Shown: positions 18,150 through 28,288 of the stretch, one piece after another
Layout: every line of letters starts with the position of its first letter
How positions within the stretch are numbered: the stretch's first letter is position 1
Source of the DNA: Lachnoclostridium sp.
GTDB lineage: Bacteria > Bacillota > Clostridia > Lachnospirales > Lachnospiraceae
Direction of reading: 5' to 3'
DNA: 64,000 bases
NCBI GenBank assembly: GCA_021770065.1
Contig: JAETRR010000003.1
Location: 1 to 64,000 of the forward strand
The notes under the pieces: generated by a model
The model's database searches: none
What the model was told of the DNA's origin: nothing
Seen by the model: the letters and a program-made list of their open reading frames with translations, nothing else
Made by a program: the position numbers and the translations under genes

Positions 18150-19067
18150 TTAGTCCTCATCCTCCCACTGATAGGGCGTAAGCTGGTATACGTAGTAATT
18201 GATCCAGTTGGTATACAGGGTATTGGCGTGGGCCCTCCACATCAGAGGAGGCCTTTTACTGCTGTCGTCTTCTTCAAAATAATTTTTCGGGGGCTGTATG
18301 GGAAGTCCTTTTCCCTTGTCTCTTAGATATTCTTTTTCCAGGGTGCAGCGGTCATATTCCGGGTGGCCGAAGACGAAGATTTTCCGCCCCTCTTCCGCCA
18401 TGGCGATGAAAACTCCGGCTTCCTCGGATTCCGCAAGAACCGTCAAAGCTTCGCAGCTGTGGATAGCTTTGGCATCTACTGTGGTGTGCCGTGAATGCGG
18501 CGCAAGAAAGAAATCGTCAAAGCCCCGGATCAAGGGTTCCTTCCGGTTCCATACCCGGTGGCGGTACAGGCCGAAGAGCTTTTCGGGTAGCAATTGCTTG
18601 TTCAGTCCGTAATAATGGTACATTGCGGCCTGTGCACCCCAGCAGATAAAGAAAGTGGAGGTTACGTGGGTCTGCGCCCAGTCCATAATTTCCACAAGCT
18701 CCGGCCAGTAATCAACCTCCTCAAACTCCATCTGCTCCACAGGGGCTCCGGTTATGATAAGGCCGTCAAAGCGGCGCTTTTTTACCTGGCAGAAGGGCTC
18801 GTAGAATTTATTGATATGGCTCTGGGCCGTGTTCCTGGATTCATGGGAGCTTACGGTCAGAAAGGTAATGTCAAGCTGCAGGGGAGTGTTGGACAGAGAG
18901 CGGAGAAGCTGAAGCTCGGTGTCCTCCTTTAACGGCATCAGATTTAAAATTCCTATTTTCAGGGGCCGGATATCCTGGTTTAAGGCTCTTGTCTCATCCA
19001 TTACGAAGATATTTTCCTTTTCCAGGATTGCCCGGACGGGCAGGTCGCTTTGTACTTTGATTGGCAT
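18150..19067 (-). CDS. metA: Homoserine O-acyltransferase, MetA family
   Basis: MPIKVQSDLPVRAILEKENIFVMDETRALNQDIRPLKIGILNLMPLKEDTELQLLRSLSNTPLQ..FICWGAQAAMYHYYG..FGHPEYD. Confidence 0.95.
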   Translation of the reverse strand: MPIKVQSDLPVRAILEKENIFVMDETRALNQDIRPLKIGILNLMPLKEDTELQLLRSLSNTPLQLDITFLTVSSHESRNTAQSHINKFYEPFCQVKKRRFDGLIITGAPVEQMEFEEVDYWPELVEIMDWAQTHVTSTFFICWGAQAAMYHYYGLNKQLLPEKLFGLYRHRVWNRKEPLIRGFDDFFLAPHSRHTTVDAKAIHSCEALTVLAESEEAGVFIAMAEEGRKIFVFGHPEYDRCTLEKEYLRDKGKGLPIQPPKNYFEEDDSSKRPPLMWRAHANTLYTNWINYYVYQLTPYQWEDED

Positions 19068-19266
19068 ATGGATTCACACTCTTTTCTTTTTTAATAGACT
19101 GCTTTTCAAAGTACAGTTTATCACAAATAGGAGCGATGGAAAAGGGATTTTGCGAGAATAACTGCGGATTTTCAAACACTGTCGTTAATGCACGGACGTT
19201 TTGTAATAATTTGCAAAACATATGGATAATTTTTCTGAAAAAATAAGAAATTTTTGAAAATTTTCT

Positions 19267-19295
19267 TTGACGCAGATAGGGAAAGCAGTTATAAT
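19267..19295 (+). promoter_or_regulatory. Candidate sigma-A promoter for debranching enzyme gene
   Basis: TTGACG - 17 nt - TATAAT. Confidence 0.75.
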
Positions 19296-19378
19296 GTTAC
19301 CCATATAAAATCCGCGTGTAATTATACGGAAGACACATTGGAAGAATAAAAGTAAAATCAAAAGATAGGAGAGAGGTT

Positions 19379-21514
19379 TTGAAGCATTACACACAGAAAT
19401 TTGTTCCGGAATATACCATAACCATGACACCTATGGGGAGGATTGCGGGGTTTCCCGTAAGACCGGGCCTGTTTGATGTAAATGGGGCTATGGCTCTGCC
19501 AAATGGAGTAAACTTTACGGTGCATACACATGATGGAACCTCCTGTGAACTTCTGCTGTACTATGAAGGTGATGAGGAGCCTTATGCCGTGCTCCCGTTT
19601 CCGGAAGAATATAAGATCGGCGACGTATATTCCATGATAGTGTTTGGCCTGGATATCGAGAAGTTTGAATACGCCTATCGGGTGGGCGGACCTTATGATC
19701 CGAAAAAAGGCCTGATATTCAATAAGGAGTCGGTGCTTTTGGATCCTTATGCCAGAGTAGTTACCCGGCAGGGGAGATGGGGAGAGCACCGGAGCCGGGG
19801 ATACCGGGCGCGGGTAGTGAAGGATATTTTTGACTGGGGGGACATGCCCCAGTCGTCGCGGGAATTAAGTGATCTGATTATCTACGAACTTCATGTACGG
19901 GGCTTTACACAGCACCCTTCTTCAGGGGTGAAGAACCGCGGTACTTTTGCCGGATTGAGGGAGAAGATTCCCTATCTAAAAGAGCTTGGAATCAATGCAG
20001 TGGAACTGATGCCTATTTTTGCATTTGATGAGACAATGAATTCCAGGGAGAAGGACGGTGAGAGGCTCCTTGACTATTGGGGGTACAATTCTATCGGATT
20101 TTTTGCACCGAATACCAACTACATCTCTGCTAAAGAGTATAACCGTGAGGGAACAGAGCTAAAAGAACTTATCAGGGAGCTTCATAAAAATGGAATTGAA
20201 GTGATTCTGGATGTGGTATTCAACCACACGGCAGAAGGAAATGAGAATGGGCCGACCTTTTGTTTTAAAGGTTTTGACAATAAGGTTTATTATATGCTGA
20301 CCCCTGATGGAAATTATTACAATTTCAGCGGCTGTGGAAATACGCTTAACTGCAATCATCCTATTGTACATCAGCTGATACTGGAATGTCTGCGTTACTG
20401 GACGGTCAGCTACCGTGTAGACGGGTTCCGCTTTGATCTGGCAAGCATTCTGGGGAGAAATATGGACGGTTCTCCTATCAGCAATCCGCCTTTGCTTCGG
20501 AGCCTGGCATACGATCCGATTTTAAGTAAGGTAAAATTGATCGCGGAGGCGTGGGACGCAGGCGGCCTCTATCAGGTGGGGCGGTTTCCTGCAAGCAAGC
20601 GCTGGGCGGAGTGGAACGGAAGATACCGGGATGCCCTCCGCAGCTTTCTGAAGGGAGAAAATCAGGCGGCTAAGGCCGCGGCCTGGAGTATCGGAGGTTC
20701 GGGAGATCTTTATGGGGATCACACGGAGGGTTATAAAAAAGAAGAGTATGCAGGTTACAATTCCAGTGTGAATTTCTTTACCTGCCATGACGGATTTACC
20801 CTGTATGATTTGTATTCTTACAATCATAAGCACAACGAAAACAACGGCTGGGACAATACGGACGGCACGGACAATAACCGAAGCTGGAATTGCGGGGCCG
20901 AGGGAGAGACGGACGATCCGGAGGTTTTAAAGCTTCGGTTCCGCATGATCCGCAACGCCTGTGCAATACTAATGTGCAGCCGGGGAACACCTATGTTTCT
21001 TGCAGGGGATGAGTTTGGCAATACACAGTGCGGCAATAACAACAGTTACTGCCATGACAATGAAATTTCCTGGCTTAACTGGGAACTGCTTGAGAAGAAC
21101 CGGGAATTGTTTGAATTCTTTAAATTTATGGTTCATTACCGGCATGAGCATCCCGTAATCCGTAAAGCTCTTCCGGATGCGGTGTGCGGTATGGAGCCGA
21201 TTCATGCCCATGATATTGATGCGGATAAGGTGATGATTCCCCAGGGAACCAGGACTTTTGGAATGAGCTTTGCAGGTTATGACAGGGAACGGGGCCGGGA
21301 TGACATTGTGTATATTGCAGTCAATACTTTTTGGGAGGATGTGGAGATCAGCCTTCCCAGGGTTTATTGTTCCGGCGGGTGGTACCTGACGGTAAATACG
21401 TTCGGAGATATGAACGGACGGTATTTTTACAGAAAAGGGGAAGAAGCGCGGATTGACAGAGTATTTGTCATGAGGCCGCGGTCAGTGGCAGTGTTTACGA
21501 TCCGGGAGTTTTAG
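19379..21514 (+). CDS. Glycogen debranching enzyme / alpha-amylase family (GlgX/pullulanase-like), TTG start
   Basis: PLPF..VIYELHVRGFTQHPSSGVKNRGTFAGLREKIPYLKELGINAVELMPIF..DVVFNHTAEGN..VDGFRFDLASILGR..LIAEAWDAGGLYQVG. Confidence 0.9.
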   Translation: MKHYTQKFVPEYTITMTPMGRIAGFPVRPGLFDVNGAMALPNGVNFTVHTHDGTSCELLLYYEGDEEPYAVLPFPEEYKIGDVYSMIVFGLDIEKFEYAYRVGGPYDPKKGLIFNKESVLLDPYARVVTRQGRWGEHRSRGYRARVVKDIFDWGDMPQSSRELSDLIIYELHVRGFTQHPSSGVKNRGTFAGLREKIPYLKELGINAVELMPIFAFDETMNSREKDGERLLDYWGYNSIGFFAPNTNYISAKEYNREGTELKELIRELHKNGIEVILDVVFNHTAEGNENGPTFCFKGFDNKVYYMLTPDGNYYNFSGCGNTLNCNHPIVHQLILECLRYWTVSYRVDGFRFDLASILGRNMDGSPISNPPLLRSLAYDPILSKVKLIAEAWDAGGLYQVGRFPASKRWAEWNGRYRDALRSFLKGENQAAKAAAWSIGGSGDLYGDHTEGYKKEEYAGYNSSVNFFTCHDGFTLYDLYSYNHKHNENNGWDNTDGTDNNRSWNCGAEGETDDPEVLKLRFRMIRNACAILMCSRGTPMFLAGDEFGNTQCGNNNSYCHDNEISWLNWELLEKNRELFEFFKFMVHYRHEHPVIRKALPDAVCGMEPIHAHDIDADKVMIPQGTRTFGMSFAGYDRERGRDDIVYIAVNTFWEDVEISLPRVYCSGGWYLTVNTFGDMNGRYFYRKGEEARIDRVFVMRPRSVAVFTIREF

Positions 21515-21927
21515 ATGCTGTCGATGATTTGAGCGGCTTTGAGGGCCTGGGTTATGATATGGCGCTGGGCCGGTTCGATTCCGGCACCGGGCGGGAGGAT
21601 GAAGTCTTTGTTATCCAGGAAAGCGTTGGAGAGCTGGCAGACGTAGTATTCGGCATCGGGCCGGGATTCGGCCAGGGTGTCGCCCTGGATTCTCATGTCG
21701 GCAGTGTCGGTTTCGCGGCCCAGGCTCATGGCGGTGAGGGTTTCCAGCATGATGGCAAAGTGCTCTTCGTCCCAGGCGGACAGGTACATGCATTTGCAGA
21801 GGCCTCTGGTGAAAAAGGGATAGCCGCTGTAGCAGTCTAACAGCTCAAAGAATCGCGTCCGGTGGCCGGAGTCTTCAAATAGTTTTTCCTCGTCTAATGA
21901 CAGGAAACAGCGGTCTTTCCAGTTCAT
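21511..21927 (-). CDS. Conserved hypothetical protein, 138 aa
   Basis: Intact ORF, convergent with and ending inside the debranching enzyme stop; no family recognised. Confidence 0.6.
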   Translation of the reverse strand: MNWKDRCFLSLDEEKLFEDSGHRTRFFELLDCYSGYPFFTRGLCKCMYLSAWDEEHFAIMLETLTAMSLGRETDTADMRIQGDTLAESRPDAEYYVCQLSNAFLDNKDFILPPGAGIEPAQRHIITQALKAAQIIDSI

Positions 21928-22096
21928 ATATATTCCTCCCCCGGTTACTTCTGATTAAAAAAATTTTACTCCAAATGATGGAAGAACACAAGTATTTAGA
22001 AAGTATTTTTTTACAAAAATATTTGACTTAAAGCAGGGTTTAAGAAGTATAATGGACATTAATCACAATCATTGCAGGAAAGATATGGAGGGCAAA

Positions 22097-23245
22097 ATGG
22101 AAAAAAGAGTATTGGGACGCACCGGACTTATGGTGGGAGAGATTGGAATGGGCTGTGAAGGATTTCTGGATCAGCCGTATGAGACCGTGAAAGCGTACAT
22201 AGACCGTATGGAGGAGGCAGGCATGAACTGCATTGATCTGTATACGCCGAACCCGGAATTCCGTTCGAATCTGGGAAGGGCACTGCGGGGGCGGAGAGAG
22301 AAATTTGTGCTCCAGGCCCATTTATGTACCGTATGGAAAGACGGTCAGTATAAGCGGACCCGGAAGCTTTCGGAGGTGAAAGAAGGTTTTGAGGATCAGC
22401 TCCGCCGTCTGGATACGGATCATCTGGAGATCGGCATGATCCATTATGTGGATTCTCTGGAGGACTGGGAGACGGTGAGAAACGGGGATGTGATAAAGTA
22501 TGCCCTGGAACTGAAGGAACAGGGAATAATCGGCTGCATCGGAATGTCCAGCCACAATCCGGAGGCTGCTCTTGCGGCGGTGAACAGCGGCCTGGTGGAT
22601 GTCTTGATGTTCAGTGTCAACCCCTGCTATGATCTTCTTCCGGCCAATGAGGATGTGGAGTCTCTGTGGGATGAGAAGAATTATGAGAAGCCTCTGGTAA
22701 ATATGGATCCGCAGCGTCAGGAGCTTTATGAAGTCTGTCAGAGAAAGGGCGTGGGCATCACGGTAATGAAAGCCTTTGGAGGCGGTGATCTCTTAAGCGC
22801 CGAGCTTTCCCCGGCAGGAAAGGCGCTTACCCCGTATCAGTGCATTCACTATGCCCTGACCCGTCCGGCTGTGGCCTGTGTTATGGCAGGAGCCCGGTCC
22901 ATGGAGGAGCTGGAAACAGGCATCGCCTATGAAACGGCCGGGGAAGATGAGAAGGACTATGCGGCGGCCTTTGCCTCTATGCCGAAGATAAGCTGGCAGG
23001 GCCATTGCATGTACTGCGGCCACTGTGCTCCCTGCCCCAAGGGAATTGATGTGGCTTCCGTCACAAAGTTCCTGAATCTGGCAAAAGCCCAGGGCAGTGT
23101 TCCGGAGACGGTCCGGGAGCACTACGGGGCTCTGACGCATAAGGCATCGGAGTGTATAGCCTGCAAAGCGTGTGAAAAACGCTGTCCTTTTGGAGTTCCG
23201 GTTGTGGAGAACATGAAGCAGGCGGCTCTGGTATTTTCTCTTTAA
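22097..23245 (+). CDS. Aldo/keto reductase with C-terminal 4Fe-4S motifs
   Basis: RVLGRTGLMVGEIGMGCEGF..; C-term CMYCGHCAPCPKGIDV and CIACKACEKRCPFGVPV. Confidence 0.92.
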   Translation: MEKRVLGRTGLMVGEIGMGCEGFLDQPYETVKAYIDRMEEAGMNCIDLYTPNPEFRSNLGRALRGRREKFVLQAHLCTVWKDGQYKRTRKLSEVKEGFEDQLRRLDTDHLEIGMIHYVDSLEDWETVRNGDVIKYALELKEQGIIGCIGMSSHNPEAALAAVNSGLVDVLMFSVNPCYDLLPANEDVESLWDEKNYEKPLVNMDPQRQELYEVCQRKGVGITVMKAFGGGDLLSAELSPAGKALTPYQCIHYALTRPAVACVMAGARSMEELETGIAYETAGEDEKDYAAAFASMPKISWQGHCMYCGHCAPCPKGIDVASVTKFLNLAKAQGSVPETVREHYGALTHKASECIACKACEKRCPFGVPVVENMKQAALVFSL

Positions 23246-23292
23246 GAAAATCATATGATAGAAAAAGTATGATTTAAGAGGATGTAATATCG

Positions 23293-24375
23293 ATGCCTGA
23301 TATGCTTGACTATCTGTCGCAGAGAGGAGCCATGTCCTTTGATGAGGCTCCTCTTTCATCTGTAGACGCTTTACTTCTGAGCACTTTATCCTACATACAA
23401 TTTGATAATCTGATCTCCCGGGATCCCGGGGAAGCGCCCGGTCTTTTTGAACTTTCCCAGATGTTCCAGGAGCTTCCAAAAGAAGCGGCGAAAAGCCGCT
23501 TTCGCGATTCCAGGGACGCAGAGCTCTTAGAAGCCATGGGAAAAAGCCGGCGTTTTGGCAACTTACGCTTAACCGCGGCGAAGGAGCTGTCTGATGAGAA
23601 AAAGGAGCTTCAGTTTGCGGCCGTCACTCTCCTTCTGGAGGACGGAGGGGCTCTGGCGGCATTCCGGGGAACAGACGGGACACTGACCGGGTGGAAAGAG
23701 AATTTAAACTTAAGCTTCCTGGACGTTATTCCCGGACAGCAGGCGGCCAGAGATTATCTGGAGGAAATAGCAGAGCTCTGCCCGGGAGAGCTCTATACAG
23801 CCGGCCACTCCAAAGGCGGCAATCTGGCGGTCTACGCAGCTGTGCGGAGCCGGAACGATATAAGGGAACGCATACGGGGCGTATACAATTACGACGGGCC
23901 GGGCTTTAGGCAGAAAGTACTGGAGGATCCGGGATACCGGGAACTTCTGGGCCGGATACATACCTTTGTCCCTCAGGGATCCGTGGTGGGAATGCTCCTG
24001 GAACACGAGGAACCCTATATCGTGGTGCAAAGCACAGAGGAGGGCCTGCTTCAGCATGAGCCGTACTCCTGGGTAGTATCCGGTGACGGATTTGCAGAGC
24101 TTACCCGGGTGACGGAGGGCAGCCGCATGGTGGATGAAACCATCAAGAGCTGGCTTGCCGGCCTGTCTGTTAAGGAGAGAGAACATTTTGCAGATACGCT
24201 GTATGAGATTCTGAAGGCCTCCGGTGCAGAACGCCTGAGCGATCTGGCCAGGCCGGGGAATATTTTTGCCGTATTACAGAAGCTGGGAGGAGAGGACGAG
24301 AAGACGAAGAAAATGTTGATTGACGTTCTGCTGCAGCTTATAAAGGCAGCGGCCGGGTTACTGTTCACTCCGTGA
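23293..24375 (+). CDS. DUF2974/Mbeg1-like alpha/beta hydrolase
   Basis: GALAAFRGTDGTLTGWKENLNLSF..YTAGHSKGGNLAVYAAV..YNYDGPGF. Confidence 0.85.
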   Translation: MPDMLDYLSQRGAMSFDEAPLSSVDALLLSTLSYIQFDNLISRDPGEAPGLFELSQMFQELPKEAAKSRFRDSRDAELLEAMGKSRRFGNLRLTAAKELSDEKKELQFAAVTLLLEDGGALAAFRGTDGTLTGWKENLNLSFLDVIPGQQAARDYLEEIAELCPGELYTAGHSKGGNLAVYAAVRSRNDIRERIRGVYNYDGPGFRQKVLEDPGYRELLGRIHTFVPQGSVVGMLLEHEEPYIVVQSTEEGLLQHEPYSWVVSGDGFAELTRVTEGSRMVDETIKSWLAGLSVKEREHFADTLYEILKASGAERLSDLARPGNIFAVLQKLGGEDEKTKKMLIDVLLQLIKAAAGLLFTP

Positions 24376-24383
24376 TCAGTAAC
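24357..24383. repeat. Small dispersed palindrome, copy 2 (GTTACTGTTCAC-TCC-GTGATCAGTAAC)
   Basis: Same as 3673-3699 with few changes; again spans the stop codon of the upstream CDS. Confidence 0.85.
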
Positions 24384-24533
24384 ACAGCCGGCACAATTTA
24401 TACAGATGGGATAGATTGACGGTATAATTTTCTTTCTGATTTTGTTATAATGAATCTATATGCAAAAAAATGCGTTTTCGAAACCATCCAAATACCAGAT
24501 TTAGAAATAATGCTTTATAAAGGGACAGAAGAT

Positions 24534-26243
24534 ATGAACAAACGGCAAAGGATAACGGGAGCCTGTCTGATTCTGGCGTGTATAATGACATGCGCCCTAA
24601 TCCGGATAAGGAAGATATGCGGGCCTTATAAGGAACAGGAGATAGTATTTTCGCTGGAGGAAAGTTTTTACAGCGAGGATCAGGAGCTTAGGCTGTCTAC
24701 CCTCTTGGATTCTGATATTTATTATACCACGGACGGAAGTATACCTGACAGAGAAGCCGAACTTTACCGCAGCCCTATAAAGCTTAAGGCAGGAAAGGAA
24801 CCAGAGGCAGTACCGATCCGGGCAGTTGCTTATTACGGAGAGGATGAGCAGTCGGAAGTCTATACGAAAACCTATTTCCTGGGAGAACGGATAGAAGAGC
24901 GGTTTTCCACCAGAATTGTTTCGGTCACAGGGGAGCCGGAGGATTTTTATGATTATGACAGAGGAATTCTTGTGCCGGGCAGAATCCGTGATGAGTATAT
25001 CATGGCCAATCCGGATACGGAATTTACTGACGCTGCGCCGGCCAACTATAATTTAAGAGGAATGGAATCGGAACGGCCTGCCCATGTGGAGATATGGGAT
25101 GCCGACGGGACAGACCTCATATCCCAGGATATGGGCGTGCGGGTTTACGGAGGGACTTCCAGGGGGAATGACATGAAGTCTCTCCGTCTGATTGCGCGGA
25201 AAGACTATGGGGAAGGGCGCATTTTTTATGAGATATTTCCGGATGCCGACAGTGACTGGACGGGGGAGCCGGTAGCAGAGTATAAACGTCTGGTACTCCG
25301 CAATCATGGCAATGATCATGAGAAGGCATACCTCCGCAACGAGCTCGGCCACCGTCTGGCCAGGGACGCGGGATTTCCGGATACGCAGGAATTCTGCGGG
25401 GTTTCTGTCTGGCTGAACGGGGAATACTACGGATTTGAGTGGCTGGAAGAATATTATGATGAAGTTTATTTTGAGACTCATTACGGAACAAAAAGCGGCG
25501 AGGGAAGCTGGCAGGTTCTTTCGCCTCACCGCGGAAACGCAAATATAGAACTGGAGGATGAGGGAGAGGTAAAGGCGGCCTGGGACTTTAATCTGATGTA
25601 TGCGTGCCGGTATCAGGATCTCACAGACGACAGCGTTTTTGCAGAACTGGAAGAACAGCTTGATGTGGACAACTTCCTTATGTACTGCGCCATTGAGATC
25701 TATCTCTCCAATCCGGACTGGCCCAATAACAACTGTAAGGCCTACCGCTGGTATGCAGCCGGGAAAAATTATAACGGGCCGTACCTGGACGGCCGGTGGA
25801 GGTTTCTTCTCTATGATCTGGATGTGGGAATGGAACGGACAGGCTCATCCAGTGCAGACAATCCGACCCTGGGGGAGGTTCTTGGAGAGGAGGAAAGCCA
25901 CTGGGACCGTCAGGAGCCCCTTCTGCGCGCAATTTTACAGAGAGAGGATATGAAGGAGCGCTTTATAGAAATTATGGAAAATATGATGGAAGGAGCCTTT
26001 TCCTATGAACATGCCTGCCGGGTGATTGAAGAAATGCAGCAGGAAATGGAGGGGGAACTGGAATTCCATATGCGCCGGGTGTCGGAACAGGATACAGAAA
26101 AATTTTCTGATGCAGAGGAAGCTTATCAGCATCAGAAAATAGTATATGAGGAGGAAATAGAAAAAATCAAAGAGTTTTTCCGTCTGCGGCCGGAGGTGAT
26201 GCAGAAGGAACTTATGAGACTCTCTTCCCTTTCGCCCGGATAA
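24534..26243 (+). CDS. CotH kinase family protein with N-terminal chitobiase/FN3-like domain
   Basis: YYTTDGSIPDREAELYRSPIKLKAG..; GVRVYGGTSRGNDMKSLRL..WLNGEYYGFEWLEEYYDEVYFETHYG..FLLYDLDVGM. Confidence 0.88.
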   Translation: MNKRQRITGACLILACIMTCALIRIRKICGPYKEQEIVFSLEESFYSEDQELRLSTLLDSDIYYTTDGSIPDREAELYRSPIKLKAGKEPEAVPIRAVAYYGEDEQSEVYTKTYFLGERIEERFSTRIVSVTGEPEDFYDYDRGILVPGRIRDEYIMANPDTEFTDAAPANYNLRGMESERPAHVEIWDADGTDLISQDMGVRVYGGTSRGNDMKSLRLIARKDYGEGRIFYEIFPDADSDWTGEPVAEYKRLVLRNHGNDHEKAYLRNELGHRLARDAGFPDTQEFCGVSVWLNGEYYGFEWLEEYYDEVYFETHYGTKSGEGSWQVLSPHRGNANIELEDEGEVKAAWDFNLMYACRYQDLTDDSVFAELEEQLDVDNFLMYCAIEIYLSNPDWPNNNCKAYRWYAAGKNYNGPYLDGRWRFLLYDLDVGMERTGSSSADNPTLGEVLGEEESHWDRQEPLLRAILQREDMKERFIEIMENMMEGAFSYEHACRVIEEMQQEMEGELEFHMRRVSEQDTEKFSDAEEAYQHQKIVYEEEIEKIKEFFRLRPEVMQKELMRLSSLSPG

Positions 26244-26814
26244 GGGATATCAAGGAGGTTTCCAGAGTGAAAGAAATGCGCTCCTGGATTTCGCTGTGGC
26301 TTACAGGATGCCGTGCCTTAAGGAAATCTTTAAAGATCCCGGAGAGGGCGCTGGCATAAAACTGGCTGAGAAACTGTCTTAAATCTGGTTCCAGAAGGTA
26401 TCCTTCCTGTTTTTCCAGATTTGCGATAATGGAAGAGAACAGGCGGATAAAATCTTCATGGAGAAATTCTCTCATCCCGTCATAGCCCAGAGAATCATAG
26501 ATGGAATTTAAAAACGGTCTGTTTGTTTCAATGTAATCCAGAACAAATAATATAATTTCCTTAAAATCCCCATGCAAATCACAGTCCTGGAAGATTTTAA
26601 GGGCCTCCTGTTCCAGAATCCATTTCAAAAGTGCATAGATATCTTCAAAATGATAGTAAAAGGTCTTTCTGTTTACGCCGCAGTCCAGACAGATTTCGCT
26701 TACAGTAATTTTCGAAAAACTTTTTTCTCTCATAAATTTTCTAAGAGATCCGGCCAGCAGGCGTTTGGTATTCAGACTAGTCACTTCATACTGCATAGTA
26801 GTTCTCCTTTTCAT
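26212..26814 (-). CDS. TetR/AcrR family transcriptional regulator
   Basis: TKRLLAGSLRKFMREKSFSKITVSEICLDCGVNRKTFYYHFEDIYALLKWILE. Confidence 0.92.
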   Translation of the reverse strand: MKRRTTMQYEVTSLNTKRLLAGSLRKFMREKSFSKITVSEICLDCGVNRKTFYYHFEDIYALLKWILEQEALKIFQDCDLHGDFKEIILFVLDYIETNRPFLNSIYDSLGYDGMREFLHEDFIRLFSSIIANLEKQEGYLLEPDLRQFLSQFYASALSGIFKDFLKARHPVSHSEIQERISFTLETSLISLIRAKGKRVS

Positions 26815-26842
26815 TTATTATACTGTTCTTTTTTCGGAATTC

Positions 26843-26870
26843 AATGGTTAAATAGAAGATTTTGACCATT
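26843..26870. promoter_or_regulatory. Candidate TetR operator in divergent intergenic region
   Basis: AATGGTTAAA-N8-TTTGACCATT inverted repeat overlapping the -35 box of the aroK promoter. Confidence 0.55.
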
Positions 26871-26890
26871 AATCTCAGCTGTGATATACT
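26862..26890 (+). promoter_or_regulatory. Candidate sigma-A promoter for aroK
   Basis: TTGACC - 17 nt - TATACT. Confidence 0.7.
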
Positions 26891-26952
26891 GAATGCTGTT
26901 GGTACAGAGGGAAAATGGATGATGCGGCAGGCACGCCGGGAAAGAGGAAAAT

Positions 26953-27465
26953 ATGAAGGATACGATTTTTTTGATTGGGTTTATGGGAGCGGGAAAATCT
27001 ACAGTTGCAGAATATCTTGAGAGGAACTACGGGCGCAGGGCAGTAGAGATGGATGAGAGAATTGAAGAGCAGGAGCAGATGCCGATTTCCGGGATTTTTG
27101 AGGAAAAGGGGGAGGAATACTTCCGGGAGCTGGAGACAGGACTTCTTAAGAGCCTTGAGAAAGAGGAAAATCTGGTGGTCTCCTGCGGAGGGGGAGTGCC
27201 TCTTCGGCCATGTAATGTGGAGATTATGAAGGAGAGCGGCCGGGTGGTTTTTCTGACTGCCAGTCCTGAGACAGTTTATGAGCGTGTTAAGAACAGTCAT
27301 AACCGTCCCCTTCTGGAGAAGAACAAGAATCTTCCTTTTATAAAGTCCCTTATGGACAAGCGCAGGGAACGGTATGAAGCTGCAGCGGATTATCTGGTTT
27401 CTACGGACGGGCGCAGTGCGGAGGAAATCTGCAGGGAGATTATGGAGAAGATGAAAAATGAATAA
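26953..27465 (+). CDS. aroK: Shikimate kinase
   Basis: TIFLIGFMGAGKSTVAEYLERNYGRRAVEMDERIEE..ISGIFEEKGEEYFRELE..VVSCGGGVPLR. Confidence 0.93.
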   Translation: MKDTIFLIGFMGAGKSTVAEYLERNYGRRAVEMDERIEEQEQMPISGIFEEKGEEYFRELETGLLKSLEKEENLVVSCGGGVPLRPCNVEIMKESGRVVFLTASPETVYERVKNSHNRPLLEKNKNLPFIKSLMDKRRERYEAAADYLVSTDGRSAEEICREIMEKMKNE

Positions 27466-27609
27466 AAATCGCAAAAAAAGACATAAAAAACTGGAAGAAA
27501 TATCTATGGACAAATGGACTTAAGAAAGAGTATGATAGAAAAGGCGGTATAAGCCGGAGAACAACAGGCGGGGGACGCCGGGAGCAGACCCTGTAAGGAG
27601 GATATCAGA

Positions 27610-28194
27610 TTGAGAAAAAAATCACATATTTCTTTGGCAAAATACATTGTAGAGGATATGAGAGTGCCGGAGCTTGAGGCTCATCGGAAAGCTTTTTATC
27701 TGGGAAGTATCCTTCCGGACTGTAAACCTTCATTCCTGACCAAACGCCATGAGTTTGGAGCAACCTTTGAACTGGTGACGGATGAGATTCGTCGTCTGTC
27801 CGAGAGAGACGGACAGGAGCAGTCCAATCTCAGAGCTTACATGCGGCATCTTGGAGAGGTGATCCACTATCTGGCAGATTACTTTACCTTTCCGCATAAC
27901 AGCACTTATGACGGGAATCTGAAGGATCACTGTTATTATGAGAAGGAGTTGAAATTCCAGCTCCGGGAATATGTCAGAAGCGGCGGAGCCTTCCGGGAGC
28001 GGATTGAAGCGTGGCGTTTTACCACACCGGAGGCTATTGTGAACTTTATCCGTAACGCCCACAGGGAGTATCTTAGCCGGAAGCGCAACGTGCAGGAGGA
28101 CTGCCGTTATATTGTGCGTATCTGCCACCAGGTAGTACAGGCAATCCTGAACCTGGCGGGCTGCCGGATTGAGACAAGGTATTGTGCGGCATAG
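27610..28194 (+). CDS. Zinc-dependent phospholipase C-like family protein
   Basis: HISLAKYIVEDM..HRKAFYLGSILPDCKPSF..HLGEVIHYLADYFTFPHN. Confidence 0.7.
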   Translation: MRKKSHISLAKYIVEDMRVPELEAHRKAFYLGSILPDCKPSFLTKRHEFGATFELVTDEIRRLSERDGQEQSNLRAYMRHLGEVIHYLADYFTFPHNSTYDGNLKDHCYYEKELKFQLREYVRSGGAFRERIEAWRFTTPEAIVNFIRNAHREYLSRKRNVQEDCRYIVRICHQVVQAILNLAGCRIETRYCAA

Positions 28195-28288
28195 AACAAA
28201 TGCAGTTTTGGCTTAATATAGAGAAAGACCACCGGGATGAAGCTTGGGTAAGTTTCATCCCGGTGGTCTTTTCCACATTTGGATTTGA

